Shown here piece by piece: positions 14,656-21,822 of a DNA stretch of 21,822 bases. The number at the start of each line of letters is the position of its first letter. Position 1 is the stretch's first letter. The notes under the pieces were generated by a model, which saw only the letters and a list, made by a program, of their open reading frames with translations, was not told where the DNA came from and searched no databases. Location: positions 1 to 21,822 of the forward strand of contig CALGUM010000090.1 of NCBI GenBank assembly GCA_937902295.1, in the 5' to 3' direction. Both the position numbers and the translations under genes were made by a program. This stretch comes from an uncultured Candidatus Saccharibacteria bacterium. Lineage in GTDB: Bacteria; Patescibacteriota; Saccharimonadia; Saccharimonadales; Saccharimonadaceae.

Positions 14656-15495
14656 CTAGTCAGACTGTAGTGGGTGTTTTATGATACCTCCGAGTACTGA
14701 GGCGAGGGCCACGGCATATGCTTTGTTGCGATTTATCTCGTGTGCGGCCAGTACTGGGTGGATAGAAATGTTTGGATTATGTCTCCATAGAGTCTTGTAG
14801 TACTTCTTGATTACGAATGGGTCAAACCTACCATACATCAGTGCCGTACGATGTTCGGTGGTCATGAGCCACTCAAACGCGGACTGATTTTCAATTGCCA
14901 TTTCCATTGATCGTGTCACACTCATCATATTGCTATCATCAACAATAAAGTCATCCTGTATGAACTTTACTTTTCGAGCATAGTAGTTTAACTTTTTTGT
15001 AAAATCTGATTGCTCACGCAGCCTTCTCAGCATACTCCTGTGCAGATCTTCTCCAGTGGGCAGCTTGAGTGAACGAACCAGTTTACGTGGTTCAGACTTG
15101 TATAACGGCGTACCGCACAGTACAAGCGCGCTGGTTGCGCTTGGATACTTGCGCGCGTATTCGATTGCAACGAGTGCGCCAAGTGAATGTCCGACCAAAA
15201 TAACATTGCCACGTACTCTTTTCTTGAGTAGCGTCATCCGCAGGCTCATGGCTTGTTCCTCGGCATTGTACTTTTTCCACTCTGGGCGAGGAGATGCGCC
15301 GAATCCTAAAAGGTCAACTGAAATAACTCGAGTGTTATCTGGCAGCATCTTGAGTACATAATTCCATATTGTATGCGTGCGGGCCAAACCGTGGATTAAT
15401 ACGATTGTCGTACCCGGCTGCTCGCCTGTATCTACTCCAATGTGGAGTGTATGGGGAACTTTGAGTATTTTATGAACTATTTTTTCTCGTAACAT
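14656..15495 (-). CDS. alpha/beta hydrolase
   Basis: 279 residues, a full alpha/beta hydrolase. The oxyanion loop is LIHGLARTHTIW (33-44), followed by SVDLLGFGASPRP (about 59-71), the nucleophile elbow VGHSLGAL (Ser at about 103), the acid in MYGRFDPFV and the His in AAHEI near the end. There is no signal peptide. The fold covers esterases, C-C hydrolases and others, and the substrate cannot be told. It lies between the rpsI terminator and trpS; its own promoter is unclear. A consensus TTGACA occurs in the terminator hairpin upstream, but without a good -10 at proper spacing. Confidence 0.88.
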   Translation of the reverse strand: MLREKIVHKILKVPHTLHIGVDTGEQPGTTIVLIHGLARTHTIWNYVLKMLPDNTRVISVDLLGFGASPRPEWKKYNAEEQAMSLRMTLLKKRVRGNVILVGHSLGALVAIEYARKYPSATSALVLCGTPLYKSEPRKLVRSLKLPTGEDLHRSMLRRLREQSDFTKKLNYYARKVKFIQDDFIVDDSNMMSVTRSMEMAIENQSAFEWLMTTEHRTALMYGRFDPFVIKKYYKTLWRHNPNISIHPVLAAHEINRNKAYAVALASVLGGIIKHPLQSD

Positions 15496-15515
15496 CTAAC
15501 TATCATCTTGACACC

Positions 15516-15545
15516 AAAAATCCCCACTGTCAAATAGTGGGGATT
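15516..15545 (-). terminator. rho-independent terminator of the ribosomal protein operon
   Basis: Perfect 10-bp stem AATCCCCACT / AGTGGGGATT (15519-15545) with a 7-base loop, followed on the minus strand by a run of five T (15516-15520, overlapping the stem end). It lies 22 bases after the rpsI stop. Confidence 0.88.
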
Positions 15546-15567
15546 GTTTGTGACGTATAGCCGACAA

Positions 15568-15966
15568 TTATCGTTTCGAGAACTGTTCGCGTTTACGTGC
15601 AGAACGAAGACCATATTTCTTACGTTCTTTTTCGCGTGAATCACGTTTGAGTAATTCAGCTTTTTTGAGAGTTGGACGAAGATCGCTATGACCAACAGTA
15701 ATCGCCTTAGCGATTGCCAGTTTGATCGCGTCTACTTGTCCAGCAATACCACCACCATTCACGCGAATAGTGATATCAAAATCTTTTTGTTTACCAACAA
15801 GCGCAAGCGGATCAGTGATCTCGGCGAGCATCGTCTTGTTTCCTGAGAGGTACTCCTCTGCAGTTTTGTCGTTGATCGTGACGCCACCCTTACCTTTGTA
15901 GAGGCGAGCGCGTGCAGTCGCGCTTTTGCGTCGACCAAGTCCATAGAAGTAAGTAGCTTCAGCCAT
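15568..15966 (-). CDS. rpsI: 30S ribosomal protein S9
   Basis: 132 residues. FYGLGRRKSATARARLYKGKGGVTIND at the N-terminus and the basic tail ending KREQFSKR are S9 hallmarks; the final Lys-Arg reaches the P-site tRNA in known ribosomes. It begins 1 base after the rplM stop and is the last gene of the operon, followed by the terminator at 15516-15545. Start ATG fits family alignments. Confidence 0.96.
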   Translation of the reverse strand: MAEATYFYGLGRRKSATARARLYKGKGGVTINDKTAEEYLSGNKTMLAEITDPLALVGKQKDFDITIRVNGGGIAGQVDAIKLAIAKAITVGHSDLRPTLKKAELLKRDSREKERKKYGLRSARKREQFSKR

Positions 15967-15967
15967 A

Positions 15968-16408
15968 TTACTTTACCTCAACTTTCTTAGGGGTTTGTGC
16001 AGTGTGCGCATGCTCATTGCCGGCGAACACCTTGAGGCGTGCCATACGATCAGCTTGCAACTTGTTCTTAGGTAGCATTCCTTTTACAGAGTGTTCAATG
16101 ATTCGCTCTGGGAATTTCTCACGAACTTCCTCGAGACGAGCATCTTTGATACCGCCCGGAAAGCCAGAGTGACGATAGTACATCTTTTGCAACTCTTTAG
16201 CGCCTGTAACTGGTACAGTCTTTGCATTGATGACAACTACGTAATCTCCGCCGTCGATGTGCGGTGTGTAGGTTGGTTTATCTTTGCCGATCAAAAGTTT
16301 TGCAATGATAGTGCTAAGTCGTCCAAGAGGCAGTTCGCTGGCATCTATAAGGTGCCAGTTTCGTACGACCTCACTTGGCTTTTGGGAGTAAGTTTTTTGA
16401 TTAGTCAT
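15968..16408 (-). CDS. rplM: 50S ribosomal protein L13
   Basis: 146 residues. WHLIDASELPLGRLSTIIAKLLIGKDKPTYTPHIDGGDYVVVINA, then YYRHSGFPGG and VKGMLPKNKL are classic L13 blocks. The C-tail HAHTAQTPKKVEVK is normal. Its ATG overlaps the rplQ stop by one base, and rpsI follows at 1 base, so the rplM-rpsI pair, a separate transcript in many bacteria, is joined here to the alpha operon. Confidence 0.96.
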   Translation of the reverse strand: MTNQKTYSQKPSEVVRNWHLIDASELPLGRLSTIIAKLLIGKDKPTYTPHIDGGDYVVVINAKTVPVTGAKELQKMYYRHSGFPGGIKDARLEEVREKFPERIIEHSVKGMLPKNKLQADRMARLKVFAGNEHAHTAQTPKKVEVK

Positions 16409-16794
16409 TACTTAGTCTCCTTTGTAGATGGCTTGAGTTCGTCGACAAAGGCAATTGTTGCCATTTGCGCCGCATCACCAACTCGTAGTCGTGTACGTTC
16501 AACGCGAACGTGTCCACTTGTTCGACCACTGAGTTGCGGTGCGATCTCGTCAACGAGCTTATAAGCAGCAGCTTGGGTAGAAAGCTTCGCAATCACCTGA
16601 CGACGATTGTGAAGGTCGCCCTTCTTAGCTTTTGTGATGAGCTTTTCAATGTAACGCACAAGTTCTTTGGCTTTTGGCAATGTAGTTTCAATCTTACCGT
16701 GCTCGATAAGACTGGTAGCCAAGCCCTTCATGAGTGCGCGGCGTTGGTCGCGCTCACGACCGAGCTTACGCCCTTTGTATCCATGTCGGTGCAT
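16408..16794 (-). CDS. rplQ: 50S ribosomal protein L17
   Basis: 128 residues, close to the usual length. Begins MHRHGYKGRKLGRERDQRRALMKGLATSLIEHGKIETT, the L17 signature, followed by AKELVRYIEKLITKAKKGDLHNRRQVI. It lines the outer end of the peptide exit tunnel in known ribosomes. It starts 1 base after rpoA, the usual rpoA-rplQ order, and overlaps rplM by one base. Confidence 0.96.
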   Translation of the reverse strand: MHRHGYKGRKLGRERDQRRALMKGLATSLIEHGKIETTLPKAKELVRYIEKLITKAKKGDLHNRRQVIAKLSTQAAAYKLVDEIAPQLSGRTSGHVRVERTRLRVGDAAQMATIAFVDELKPSTKETK

Positions 16795-16795
16795 A

Positions 16796-17719
16796 TTACA
16801 GTTCTAACTCCGCTAATTTATCTTTTACTTCATCGAGTGCTTTTGAACCGAAGCCTTTGAGCTCACGCAAATCTTGTTCAGTCAACGTCACAAGGTCTTG
16901 TACCGTACGGATCTCGTTGTTCACAAGCGCATTTGCTGTACGAGCAGTCAGGTTAAGTTCTTCGATAGGTGTGTTGAGTTCATTGGCAGTCTCTTCGTCT
17001 TCTTGGCCAAGTGCTGGTGCAGATTCGACACTGGTGCTACCGGCAAGCGCAGTGTACTGGTTGACGAGGATAGCAGCTGCTTCTTCGAATGCTTCACGCG
17101 GGGTCATTGTGCCGTCTGTGTCGATGACTACAGTCAGCTTGTCAAGATTTGTTTCTTGACCGACACGCGTCACTTCAACTTTGTAGCGTACACGTAGCAC
17201 TGGACTAAATACTGCATCGAGTGCAATATGATCACTTCGCAAACGAGAATCGCTTGACTCTTCGATTGTACGATATCCGCGTCCTGAATCAACGACAAGG
17301 TCGATAACTACAGAACCTTTTGGATCATCGATAGTACAAATCACTTGGTCTGGATTGACGACTTCTACGTCTGCAGTAGTCTTGATGTCAGCAGCAGTTA
17401 CGATGCCTGCACCCTTTTTCTCAAGTCGAAGTTCAACTTGACCTTCTGAGTGCGCTTTTACACGAACGTTCTTGAGATTGAGGCTGATATCTACTACATC
17501 CTCTTTAATACCTTTTACCGTTGTAAACTCGTGAGTAACACCCTCGATTTTAAACGATACGATTGCACCTCCTGAGATGCTTGAAAGCAATACACGTCGC
17601 AAACTGTTGCCAAGTGTGTTGCCGTAACCTGCATGTAACGGCTCGATAACGAACGATGCGCTGGTAGCCGAATGCTCTTCGATGCTTGCGAGTGCAGGGT
17701 TGTGAATAACTTTTGTCAT
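16796..17719 (-). CDS. rpoA: DNA-directed RNA polymerase subunit alpha
   Basis: 307 residues from the ATG at 17719. The alpha-NTD shows TKVIHNPALASIEEHSATSASFVIEPLHAGYGNTLGNSLRRVLLSS and later GRGYRTIEESS, which form the dimerisation and beta/beta' contacts. A linker rich in Glu (about 227-245) leads to the alpha-CTD, with IEELNLTARTANALVNNEIRTVQDL and LRELKGFGSKALDEVKDKL, which binds UP elements and activators. The frame extends 13 codons further to a TTG that overlaps the rpsD end; AAGGAG at 17729-17734, nine bases before the ATG, decides for the shorter start. Confidence 0.95.
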   Translation of the reverse strand: MTKVIHNPALASIEEHSATSASFVIEPLHAGYGNTLGNSLRRVLLSSISGGAIVSFKIEGVTHEFTTVKGIKEDVVDISLNLKNVRVKAHSEGQVELRLEKKGAGIVTAADIKTTADVEVVNPDQVICTIDDPKGSVVIDLVVDSGRGYRTIEESSDSRLRSDHIALDAVFSPVLRVRYKVEVTRVGQETNLDKLTVVIDTDGTMTPREAFEEAAAILVNQYTALAGSTSVESAPALGQEDEETANELNTPIEELNLTARTANALVNNEIRTVQDLVTLTEQDLRELKGFGSKALDEVKDKLAELEL

Positions 17720-17728
17720 AGGTCTAGG

Positions 17729-17734
17729 CTCCTT
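17729..17734 (-). promoter_or_regulatory. Shine-Dalgarno of rpoA
   Basis: AAGGAG on the minus strand, nine bases before ATG 17719. It selects this start over the in-frame TTG at 17758. Confidence 0.75.
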
Positions 17735-17738
17735 ACCC

Positions 17739-18365
17739 TTATCGTGAGTAATACTCAACGATGAGCTGTTCGTTAATATCTACTTCGGCTTCTTCGCGCT
17801 TCGGATTGCCAGTCACAGTGATTGTGATCTTTTTCTCATCAGCTTTCATCCAGCTAACTGGTACTTGTGTTGAGTTTGCAATCACGTCTTTGATCTGTGC
17901 GAAATACACGCTTTTTGCGCTTTTTGGTCGTACTTCGATGACGTCACCAGCTTTGAGGCGAATTGACGGAATGTCGACGCGACGGCCGTTGAGCATAAAA
18001 TGACCATGACCTACGAGTTGGCGTGCAGCACGTCGGCTTGTCGCGAAACCAGCGCGGTATACCGCATTATCGAGACGTCGTTCGAGAAGTTGCAAGAGCA
18101 ACTCACCTGGAAGTACGCCATGAGCACTTGCCCTGTCGGCTTCTTTCATCAAGCGTGCAAATTGTTTTTCAAGCAATCCATAGGTTCGTCGAACCTTTTG
18201 CTTTTCACGAAGTTGTGTCAGGTAAAGACTTGGCTTACCTTGACGGCCATGAGCATGTTGACCTGGAATACCAGATTTACGAGCCATAATTTTGTGAGCC
18301 TTCGGGTGAAGTGCATAGCCTTCTCGACGAGACTGCTTGACAATAGGAGATCTATCTCGTGCCAT
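17739..18365 (-). CDS. rpsD: 30S ribosomal protein S4
   Basis: 208 residues. The N-terminal MARDRSPIVKQSRREGYAL, RQGKPSLYLTQLREKQKVRRTYGLLEKQF and the S4 RNA-binding domain (about 97-160, LLERRLDNAVYRAGFATSRRAARQLVGHGHFMLNGRRVDIPS) are clear. The N-terminal zinc-binding cysteines found in some bacteria are absent, so it is the Cys-free form. S4 initiates 30S assembly in known systems and is an autoregulator in some; no such site can be shown here. It starts 3 bases after the rpsK stop. Confidence 0.96.
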   Translation of the reverse strand: MARDRSPIVKQSRREGYALHPKAHKIMARKSGIPGQHAHGRQGKPSLYLTQLREKQKVRRTYGLLEKQFARLMKEADRASAHGVLPGELLLQLLERRLDNAVYRAGFATSRRAARQLVGHGHFMLNGRRVDIPSIRLKAGDVIEVRPKSAKSVYFAQIKDVIANSTQVPVSWMKADEKKITITVTGNPKREEAEVDINEQLIVEYYSR

Positions 18366-18368
18366 AGC

Positions 18369-18761
18369 TTACGCCCTCCTTGCTTTCTTGGGACGGACAC
18401 CACCGTGTGGAATACCTGTCACATCTTTAATACTTTCAACTACAATGTCGAGGTTGCTCATCGCACGAATGGATGCATCTCGTCCAAGACCTACGCCTTT
18501 TACGAATACGTCAACTGAGCCAAGTCCATAAAGACTTTTTGCGGCTTCGGCTGCTTTTTCTGCAGCAACTTGTGCGGCATAGGCTGTACCTTTTTTGCTT
18601 CCACGGAAGCCACATGCACCAGCACTTACAGCGGCAAGTGCGTTACCTTTTTTGTCAGTAAACGTAATGATAGTGTTGTTAAAAGTAGCCTGAATATGCA
18701 TTTGACCAGCAGGAACTGATCGGCGTTGCTTTTTGCGAGTTGATGTCTTTGCTTCTGCCAT
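18369..18761 (-). CDS. rpsK: 30S ribosomal protein S11
   Basis: 130 residues. AGQMHIQATFNNTIITFTDKKGN, SAGACGFRGSKKGTAYAAQVAAEKAA and GVGLGRDASIRAMSNLDIVVESIKDVTGIPHGGVRPKK define S11. The C-terminal IPHNG of most bacterial S11, whose Asn becomes isoaspartate in E. coli, reads IPHGG here: residue 120 is Gly (codon GGT at 18402-18404). The gene lies 18 bases after rpsM and 3 before rpsD. An SD-like AGGAAAGGAA lies upstream. Confidence 0.96.
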   Translation of the reverse strand: MAEAKTSTRKKQRRSVPAGQMHIQATFNNTIITFTDKKGNALAAVSAGACGFRGSKKGTAYAAQVAAEKAAEAAKSLYGLGSVDVFVKGVGLGRDASIRAMSNLDIVVESIKDVTGIPHGGVRPKKARRA

Positions 18762-18779
18762 ATCTGTATCGTTCCTTTC

Positions 18780-19166
18780 CTAGGTCTTACTTGCTGATTT
18801 AGGTTGAGTGCCACCAACTGATTGCGCGCGTCCCTTACGAGTTCGTGCATTCGTACGAGTACGTTGTCCGCGTACTGGCAAACCTGCCTTATGACGTAGT
18901 CCGCGATATGCATTGACGTCTTTGAGGCGCTTAATATTATTTGTAACCAAGCGCTGTAGGTCGCCTTCCGTGGTGTAATCTCCATCGATTATTTCACGAA
19001 TACGCTGTTCTTCAGCCTCGGTGAGATCCTTCACCCGAGTGGTCGGCTTTATCTTAGCCGCCGCAAGGATGGTCGATGCAAATTTCGGACCGATGCCGTA
19101 GATATACGTCAAAGCGATCTGAACTTGCTTTTCAGAGGGAATGGTTACCCCAGAAATTCGAGCCAT
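18780..19166 (-). CDS. rpsM: 30S ribosomal protein S13
   Basis: 128 residues. [33 protein letters not shown] with the helix-two-turn-helix region, and [25 protein letters not shown], are S13 signatures. The C-tail ([15 protein letters not shown]) is slightly longer than in E. coli. In known ribosomes S13 sits in the 30S head and bridges to the 50S. It starts 2 bases after rpmJ. Confidence 0.96.
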   Translation of the reverse strand: MARISGVTIPSEKQVQIALTYIYGIGPKFASTILAAAKIKPTTRVKDLTEAEEQRIREIIDGDYTTEGDLQRLVTNNIKRLKDVNAYRGLRHKAGLPVRGQRTRTNARTRKGRAQSVGGTQPKSASKT

Positions 19167-19168
19167 GC

Positions 19169-19285
19169 TTAACCCTGCCTTTGCTTATTCTTAGGTTTTT
19201 TCTTGTTGATGACACGGAGTCGGCCTTTGCGCCGCACCAGCTGGTCATCTGGGCTGATTTTTTTCACACTCGCACGAACTTTCAT
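19169..19285 (-). CDS. rpmJ: 50S ribosomal protein L36, zinc-ligand-free
   Basis: 38 residues, exactly the classical L36 length; begins [10 protein letters not shown] and ends KNKQRQG, both family hallmarks. The zinc-ribbon ligands of standard L36 (C11, C14, C27, H33 in E. coli numbering) are all replaced here by S11, D14, N27 and N33. The protein has no cysteine at all. It lies between infA and rpsM in the canonical order. AAGGAAGGGAG lies upstream, about 15 bases from the ATG at 19285. Confidence 0.95.
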   Translation of the reverse strand: MKVRASVKKISPDDQLVRRKGRLRVINKKKPKNKQRQG

Positions 19286-19334
19286 GAGCGTCTACAAAAA
19301 CTCCCTTCCTTAAAATTTATTGCGTATAGACGGC

Positions 19335-19580
19335 CTATCGCGGAGCGCGAGTAGGTTCATCTCGTAGTCGGAAGCTGATACGACCCTGTGTGAGATCATA
19401 CGGGGTCATTTCTACTTCGACTTTATCGCCTGGCACCAGTCGGATATAATGCTTGCGCATCTTTCCGCTAATGTGAGCGATAATTATATGGCTATTCTCA
19501 AGTTCTACCTTAAATTTAGTACCAGGTAGTGCTTCGACTACCTTGCCTGTCATCTTAATTACTTCCTTTTGACTCGCCAT
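19335..19580 (-). CDS. infA: translation initiation factor IF-1
   Basis: 81 residues, a single OB-fold. [63 protein letters not shown] matches IF-1 throughout. It binds the 30S A site during initiation. It is the first gene of the ribosomal operon, with two promoter candidates upstream. No SD is evident in the bases before its ATG (ACTGTAATTT), which is unusual for a highly expressed gene. Stop codon TAG. Confidence 0.96.
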   Translation of the reverse strand: MASQKEVIKMTGKVVEALPGTKFKVELENSHIIIAHISGKMRKHYIRLVPGDKVEVEMTPYDLTQGRISFRLRDEPTRAPR

Positions 19581-19595
19581 AAATTACAGTTTCTC

Positions 19596-19624
19596 ATTAT
19601 ACACCAATTTAATAAAAGAGTAAA
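19596..19624 (-). promoter_or_regulatory. proximal promoter of the infA operon
   Basis: Minus strand TTTACT (19619-19624), 17 bases, perfect TATAAT (19596-19601). It would give a leader of roughly eight bases before infA, with no SD. Confidence 0.6.
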
Positions 19625-19678
19625 GCACTTACACGCAGCATTTTTCCGATCCTGTGTAGGCGCATCACGATACTCTGT

Positions 19679-19708
19679 AGTATAGTGTAAAACACTACGG
19701 CAAGTCAA
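19679..19708 (-). promoter_or_regulatory. distal promoter of the infA operon with possible operator
   Basis: Minus strand TTGACT (19703-19708), 18 bases, TATACT (19679-19684). The spacer contains the inverted repeat TAGTGT-TTT-ACACTA (19683-19697), which touches the -10 box and could be a protein-binding site. Predicted leader of about 92 bases. Confidence 0.6.
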
Positions 19709-19730
19709 GTGCGACAAGCGTTACACGCGC

Positions 19731-20417
19731 TTATTGAGTAGCAACTGCGCGGATAGTAACACGTTGATCAAAAGTGTTCTGTGCAGGAATCCAATTACCG
19801 GTACAGGAAATAATATTGAGACCTTCATCGGTGTCATCTACGGACTCTGACATGCGCTTCATTCCGCCGTTATTCAAGTCATCGAGGGTTAATACTTCAT
19901 TCTCCACAACTTCATACAGAAATACCTCACCGTCGCCACGTTCTATTGAAATAATATCTCCTTCGCTGAGATCTCCGAGTCGCTCAAATACACCACCTTT
20001 CGTAGGGCCGCCGTTGTGGCCATCGAGGAGTAGTGCACCCGCCATACTGCCAGGAGTTGCGCTCTCTTTGTACCATCCTACGTCATGGATGTTGGGAGGC
20101 GTGTCAAGCTCTCCAGTTGGCGCCACACCAACTTGCATCACTCGTGCTTTATTGATACTAAGGCTCGGGATTGATATGTACCGTGGTTGGGTAGGTTCTA
20201 CTGAGTGATTCTGTGTATCGCGTAGTGATACTTCACTTTCATCTACATTTTGGTTTGGTGTAGCGAGTGCAATCGGGATAGGTGGTTGTTGGCCAGTCGT
20301 ATAGTAACGGTACGCAAACCAGCCAATCACTGCCACAAGACCGATGCATAGCAGCAGTGCGCCCCACCTCAAGACATGAGTTTCGCTCTGCTTTGCAATC
20401 TCTAGACCTGTTGCCAT
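19731..20417 (-). CDS. sortase (class E/F-like)
   Basis: 228 residues. An N-terminal membrane anchor (about 18-36) and a spacer rich in Pro/Gln are followed by a sortase domain from about 80: SIPSLSINKARVMQVGV, LLLDGHNGG with His134, VFERLGDLSEGDIISI, IISCTGNW with Cys205, and FDQRVTIRAV with Arg219. The H/C/R triad is complete. Sortases cut a C-terminal sorting signal and join exported proteins to the cell wall or to each other. No LPxTG-type substrate was seen in this window, and class cannot be fixed by eye. An unusually strong purine run (AAGGGAGGGGAG) precedes the ATG. It follows secY by 30 bases, where many bacteria have adk and map. Confidence 0.9.
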   Translation of the reverse strand: MATGLEIAKQSETHVLRWGALLLCIGLVAVIGWFAYRYYTTGQQPPIPIALATPNQNVDESEVSLRDTQNHSVEPTQPRYISIPSLSINKARVMQVGVAPTGELDTPPNIHDVGWYKESATPGSMAGALLLDGHNGGPTKGGVFERLGDLSEGDIISIERGDGEVFLYEVVENEVLTLDDLNNGGMKRMSESVDDTDEGLNIISCTGNWIPAQNTFDQRVTIRAVATQ

Positions 20418-20447
20418 TGCTGTTTCTCCCCTCCCTTAGTGCTGTGT

Positions 20448-21822
20448 TTATTTGTAGTCGTCGTAGGTAACCATGAGTGCGCGGCTGTTAATCTGACGCA
20501 GGCTCTCAAGTGATACGGTTACTACGATGAGAAGACCTGTACCACCTATGGCTAAGTTCGTATTAGTAATACCGGTAAAGTTGTATAGTAGATATTCTAC
20601 TGCAAATGGCGTGACCGCAATGAGGCCGAGCACAGTAGCACCGAATAGCATCAAACGGTTCACTACCTTATTGAGATACTTCTCGGTCGTGAGACCAGGC
20701 CGTATACCCTCTATGAATGCACCTTGCTTCTGCAAGTTCTCAGAAATTTCATTTGAATTAAATACTATGCCTGTATAGAAATAGGTAAATAGCATCACAA
20801 GGAGGAAATAGATGACGGGATAGATAAATGCTTCACCCGTTGCACCTGTAAATTCACCTGGATTCGGCGCCTGGAACCATCGCACTAAATTATCAGCTAT
20901 AGTTGCATACGCCTCGTTGCCTGTCGATTTAAGTACTTGCCCGACAAAGGCTGGAAGGCTCAGGAATGCAACGGCAAAGATGACGGGGATTACACCTGCT
21001 GCAATCATTTTGACAGGTAGCACACTCTTGATACCGCCGTAGCTGCTATTTCCTTGCACGCGCTTTGCGTAGTTTATCGTAATGACACGCTGCGCTTCAT
21101 TGATCTTTACAAGCAGATATAGCATCAGAAGTGCAAGTGATCCAAGCGCAATCATCACATAGAATATCGTGGGATTTAATGGGATTTCGAACCAGTTAAA
21201 TACCTGAAGCCCGCCCTGAGACGTGTCGACGAGTGAAGTCCAGAGTGTGGTGAGTGTGGAAGGCAGCTGGCTTATGATTCCGGCAAAAATCAGCATACTA
21301 ATACCGTTTCCGATGCCACGTTCGGTGATAAGCTCACCAAACCACATGAGGAGCATAGAGCCCGCTGTCATAGCCGATACCGCTACAACCCAGTCTGTGA
21401 TAGATGCATCACCAAGCACGGTTGTGTTGCCTGCGAGGACTGACTGGCGCAGGATATAGATAAACGCAATAGACTGAATGATTGCTAGCGGGAGCGTCAT
21501 CATACGTGTCCATTGATGGATTTTTCGCCGGCCAGACTCACCGTCTTTGTGTAGTTGCTCGAGCTTTGGAATAGCTTTTGTAAGAAGCTGCGTGATGATG
21601 CTCGCAGTAATAAAAGGGCTAAGGCCAACAAGTACGATGGAGAGCTGTGCCAGTGCACCACCCGATAGTAAGTTGAGGAATCCACCAAAATCACTTGCGG
21701 AAAGGAAACTTGCAATCACTTCTTGGAGACGACTCGGTTCCGCGAGTGGCACTGGTATGTGCGACAGTAGACGGTACGTCACAATTAATGCAAGAACAAT
21801 GCCAAAACGCTTTTGCATGTCT
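20448..21822 (-). CDS. secY: protein translocase subunit SecY, 5'-truncated by window edge
   Basis: About 457 residues are visible. The frame remains open to the right edge, and the Met at 21818 aligns within the usual N-terminal helix (family pattern ..DLRKRI..), so 15-20 residues and the start lie outside the window. Landmarks: HIPVP early in TM1, the plug region LLSGGALAQLSIVLVGLSPFITASIITQLL, KDGESGRRKIHQWTRMMTLPLA, an ERGIGNGISMLIFAGI loop, and the long cytoplasmic loop with INEAQRVITINYAKRVQG, the family signature. About ten hydrophobic segments are visible. It is the channel of the Sec translocon. It probably belongs to an upstream ribosomal protein operon; the sortase follows by 30 bases. 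Confidence 0.95.
   Translation of the reverse strand, partial: DMQKRFGIVLALIVTYRLLSHIPVPLAEPSRLQEVIASFLSASDFGGFLNLLSGGALAQLSIVLVGLSPFITASIITQLLTKAIPKLEQLHKDGESGRRKIHQWTRMMTLPLAIIQSIAFIYILRQSVLAGNTTVLGDASITDWVVAVSAMTAGSMLLMWFGELITERGIGNGISMLIFAGIISQLPSTLTTLWTSLVDTSQGGLQVFNWFEIPLNPTIFYVMIALGSLALLMLYLLVKINEAQRVITINYAKRVQGNSSYGGIKSVLPVKMIAAGVIPVIFAVAFLSLPAFVGQVLKSTGNEAYATIADNLVRWFQAPNPGEFTGATGEAFIYPVIYFLLVMLFTYFYTGIVFNSNEISENLQKQGAFIEGIRPGLTTEKYLNKVVNRLMLFGATVLGLIAVTPFAVEYLLYNFTGITNTNLAIGGTGLLIVVTVSLESLRQINSRALMVTYDDYK

Noticed and set aside
17720..17758. TTG start for rpoA at 17758
   Set aside because: It overlaps the end of rpsD. AAGGAG nine bases before ATG 17719 and family alignments support the shorter form.

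Overview
The window looks like a compact bacterial chromosome segment, most likely from a Patescibacteria/CPR lineage and probably Candidatus Saccharibacteria (TM7). That assignment is an inference. It rests on a cysteine-free L36, very tight gene packing, a stand-alone sortase, type IV pilin-like genes, an alpha-glucan GT/GH57/GH15 module, and several genes whose -10 box lies so close to the ATG that the mRNA should be leaderless. The standard genetic code fits: TGA, TAG and TAA all end intact genes. No CRISPR array, insertion sequence or prophage gene was seen.

Layout from left to right. (1) 1-2705: the 3' part of an alpha/beta hydrolase converges on a membrane-anchored DsbA/thioredoxin-like protein, followed by a divergent NDH-2-like flavoprotein with eroded nucleotide-binding motifs. 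(2) 2757-7871: a promoter, a possible 16-codon leader peptide, and an operon of glycosyltransferase, GH57 amylase, GH15 glucoamylase-type hydrolase and an unrecognised protein, with 1-4 bp overlaps or gaps, closed by a bidirectional terminator. This looks like a cytoplasmic alpha-glucan (glycogen/amylose-like) synthesis and breakdown unit. (3) 7908-8700: rpmG and yajQ on the minus strand. (4) 8775-10323: two tRNA-Thr genes of opposite orientation interleaved with two divergently transcribed paralogous type IV pilin-like genes. (5) 10504-10990: a small two-TM protein, tRNA-Tyr, and a long hairpin terminator.

(6) 11020-14655: a minus-strand operon trpS, RluD-type pseudouridine synthase, DNA polymerase III delta'-like protein, TPR protein. 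The pseudouridine synthase is cut by an in-frame TAG between its two catalytic-domain halves, and the reading frame is intact on both sides. (7) 14656-15495: an alpha/beta hydrolase. (8) 15519-19708: a ribosomal protein/RNA polymerase operon infA-rpmJ-rpsM-rpsK-rpsD-rpoA-rplQ-rplM-rpsI with two candidate promoters and a strong terminator. (9) 19731-21822: a sortase directly downstream of secY, which runs off the right edge.

The most interesting signals are the amber codon in the RluD-type gene, a repeated '-10 box, exactly six bases, ATG' arrangement at five unrelated genes, loss of the conserved isoaspartate-site Asn in S11, loss of all zinc ligands in L36, the divergent pilin pair around tRNA-Thr, and the leader ORF before the glycosyltransferase.
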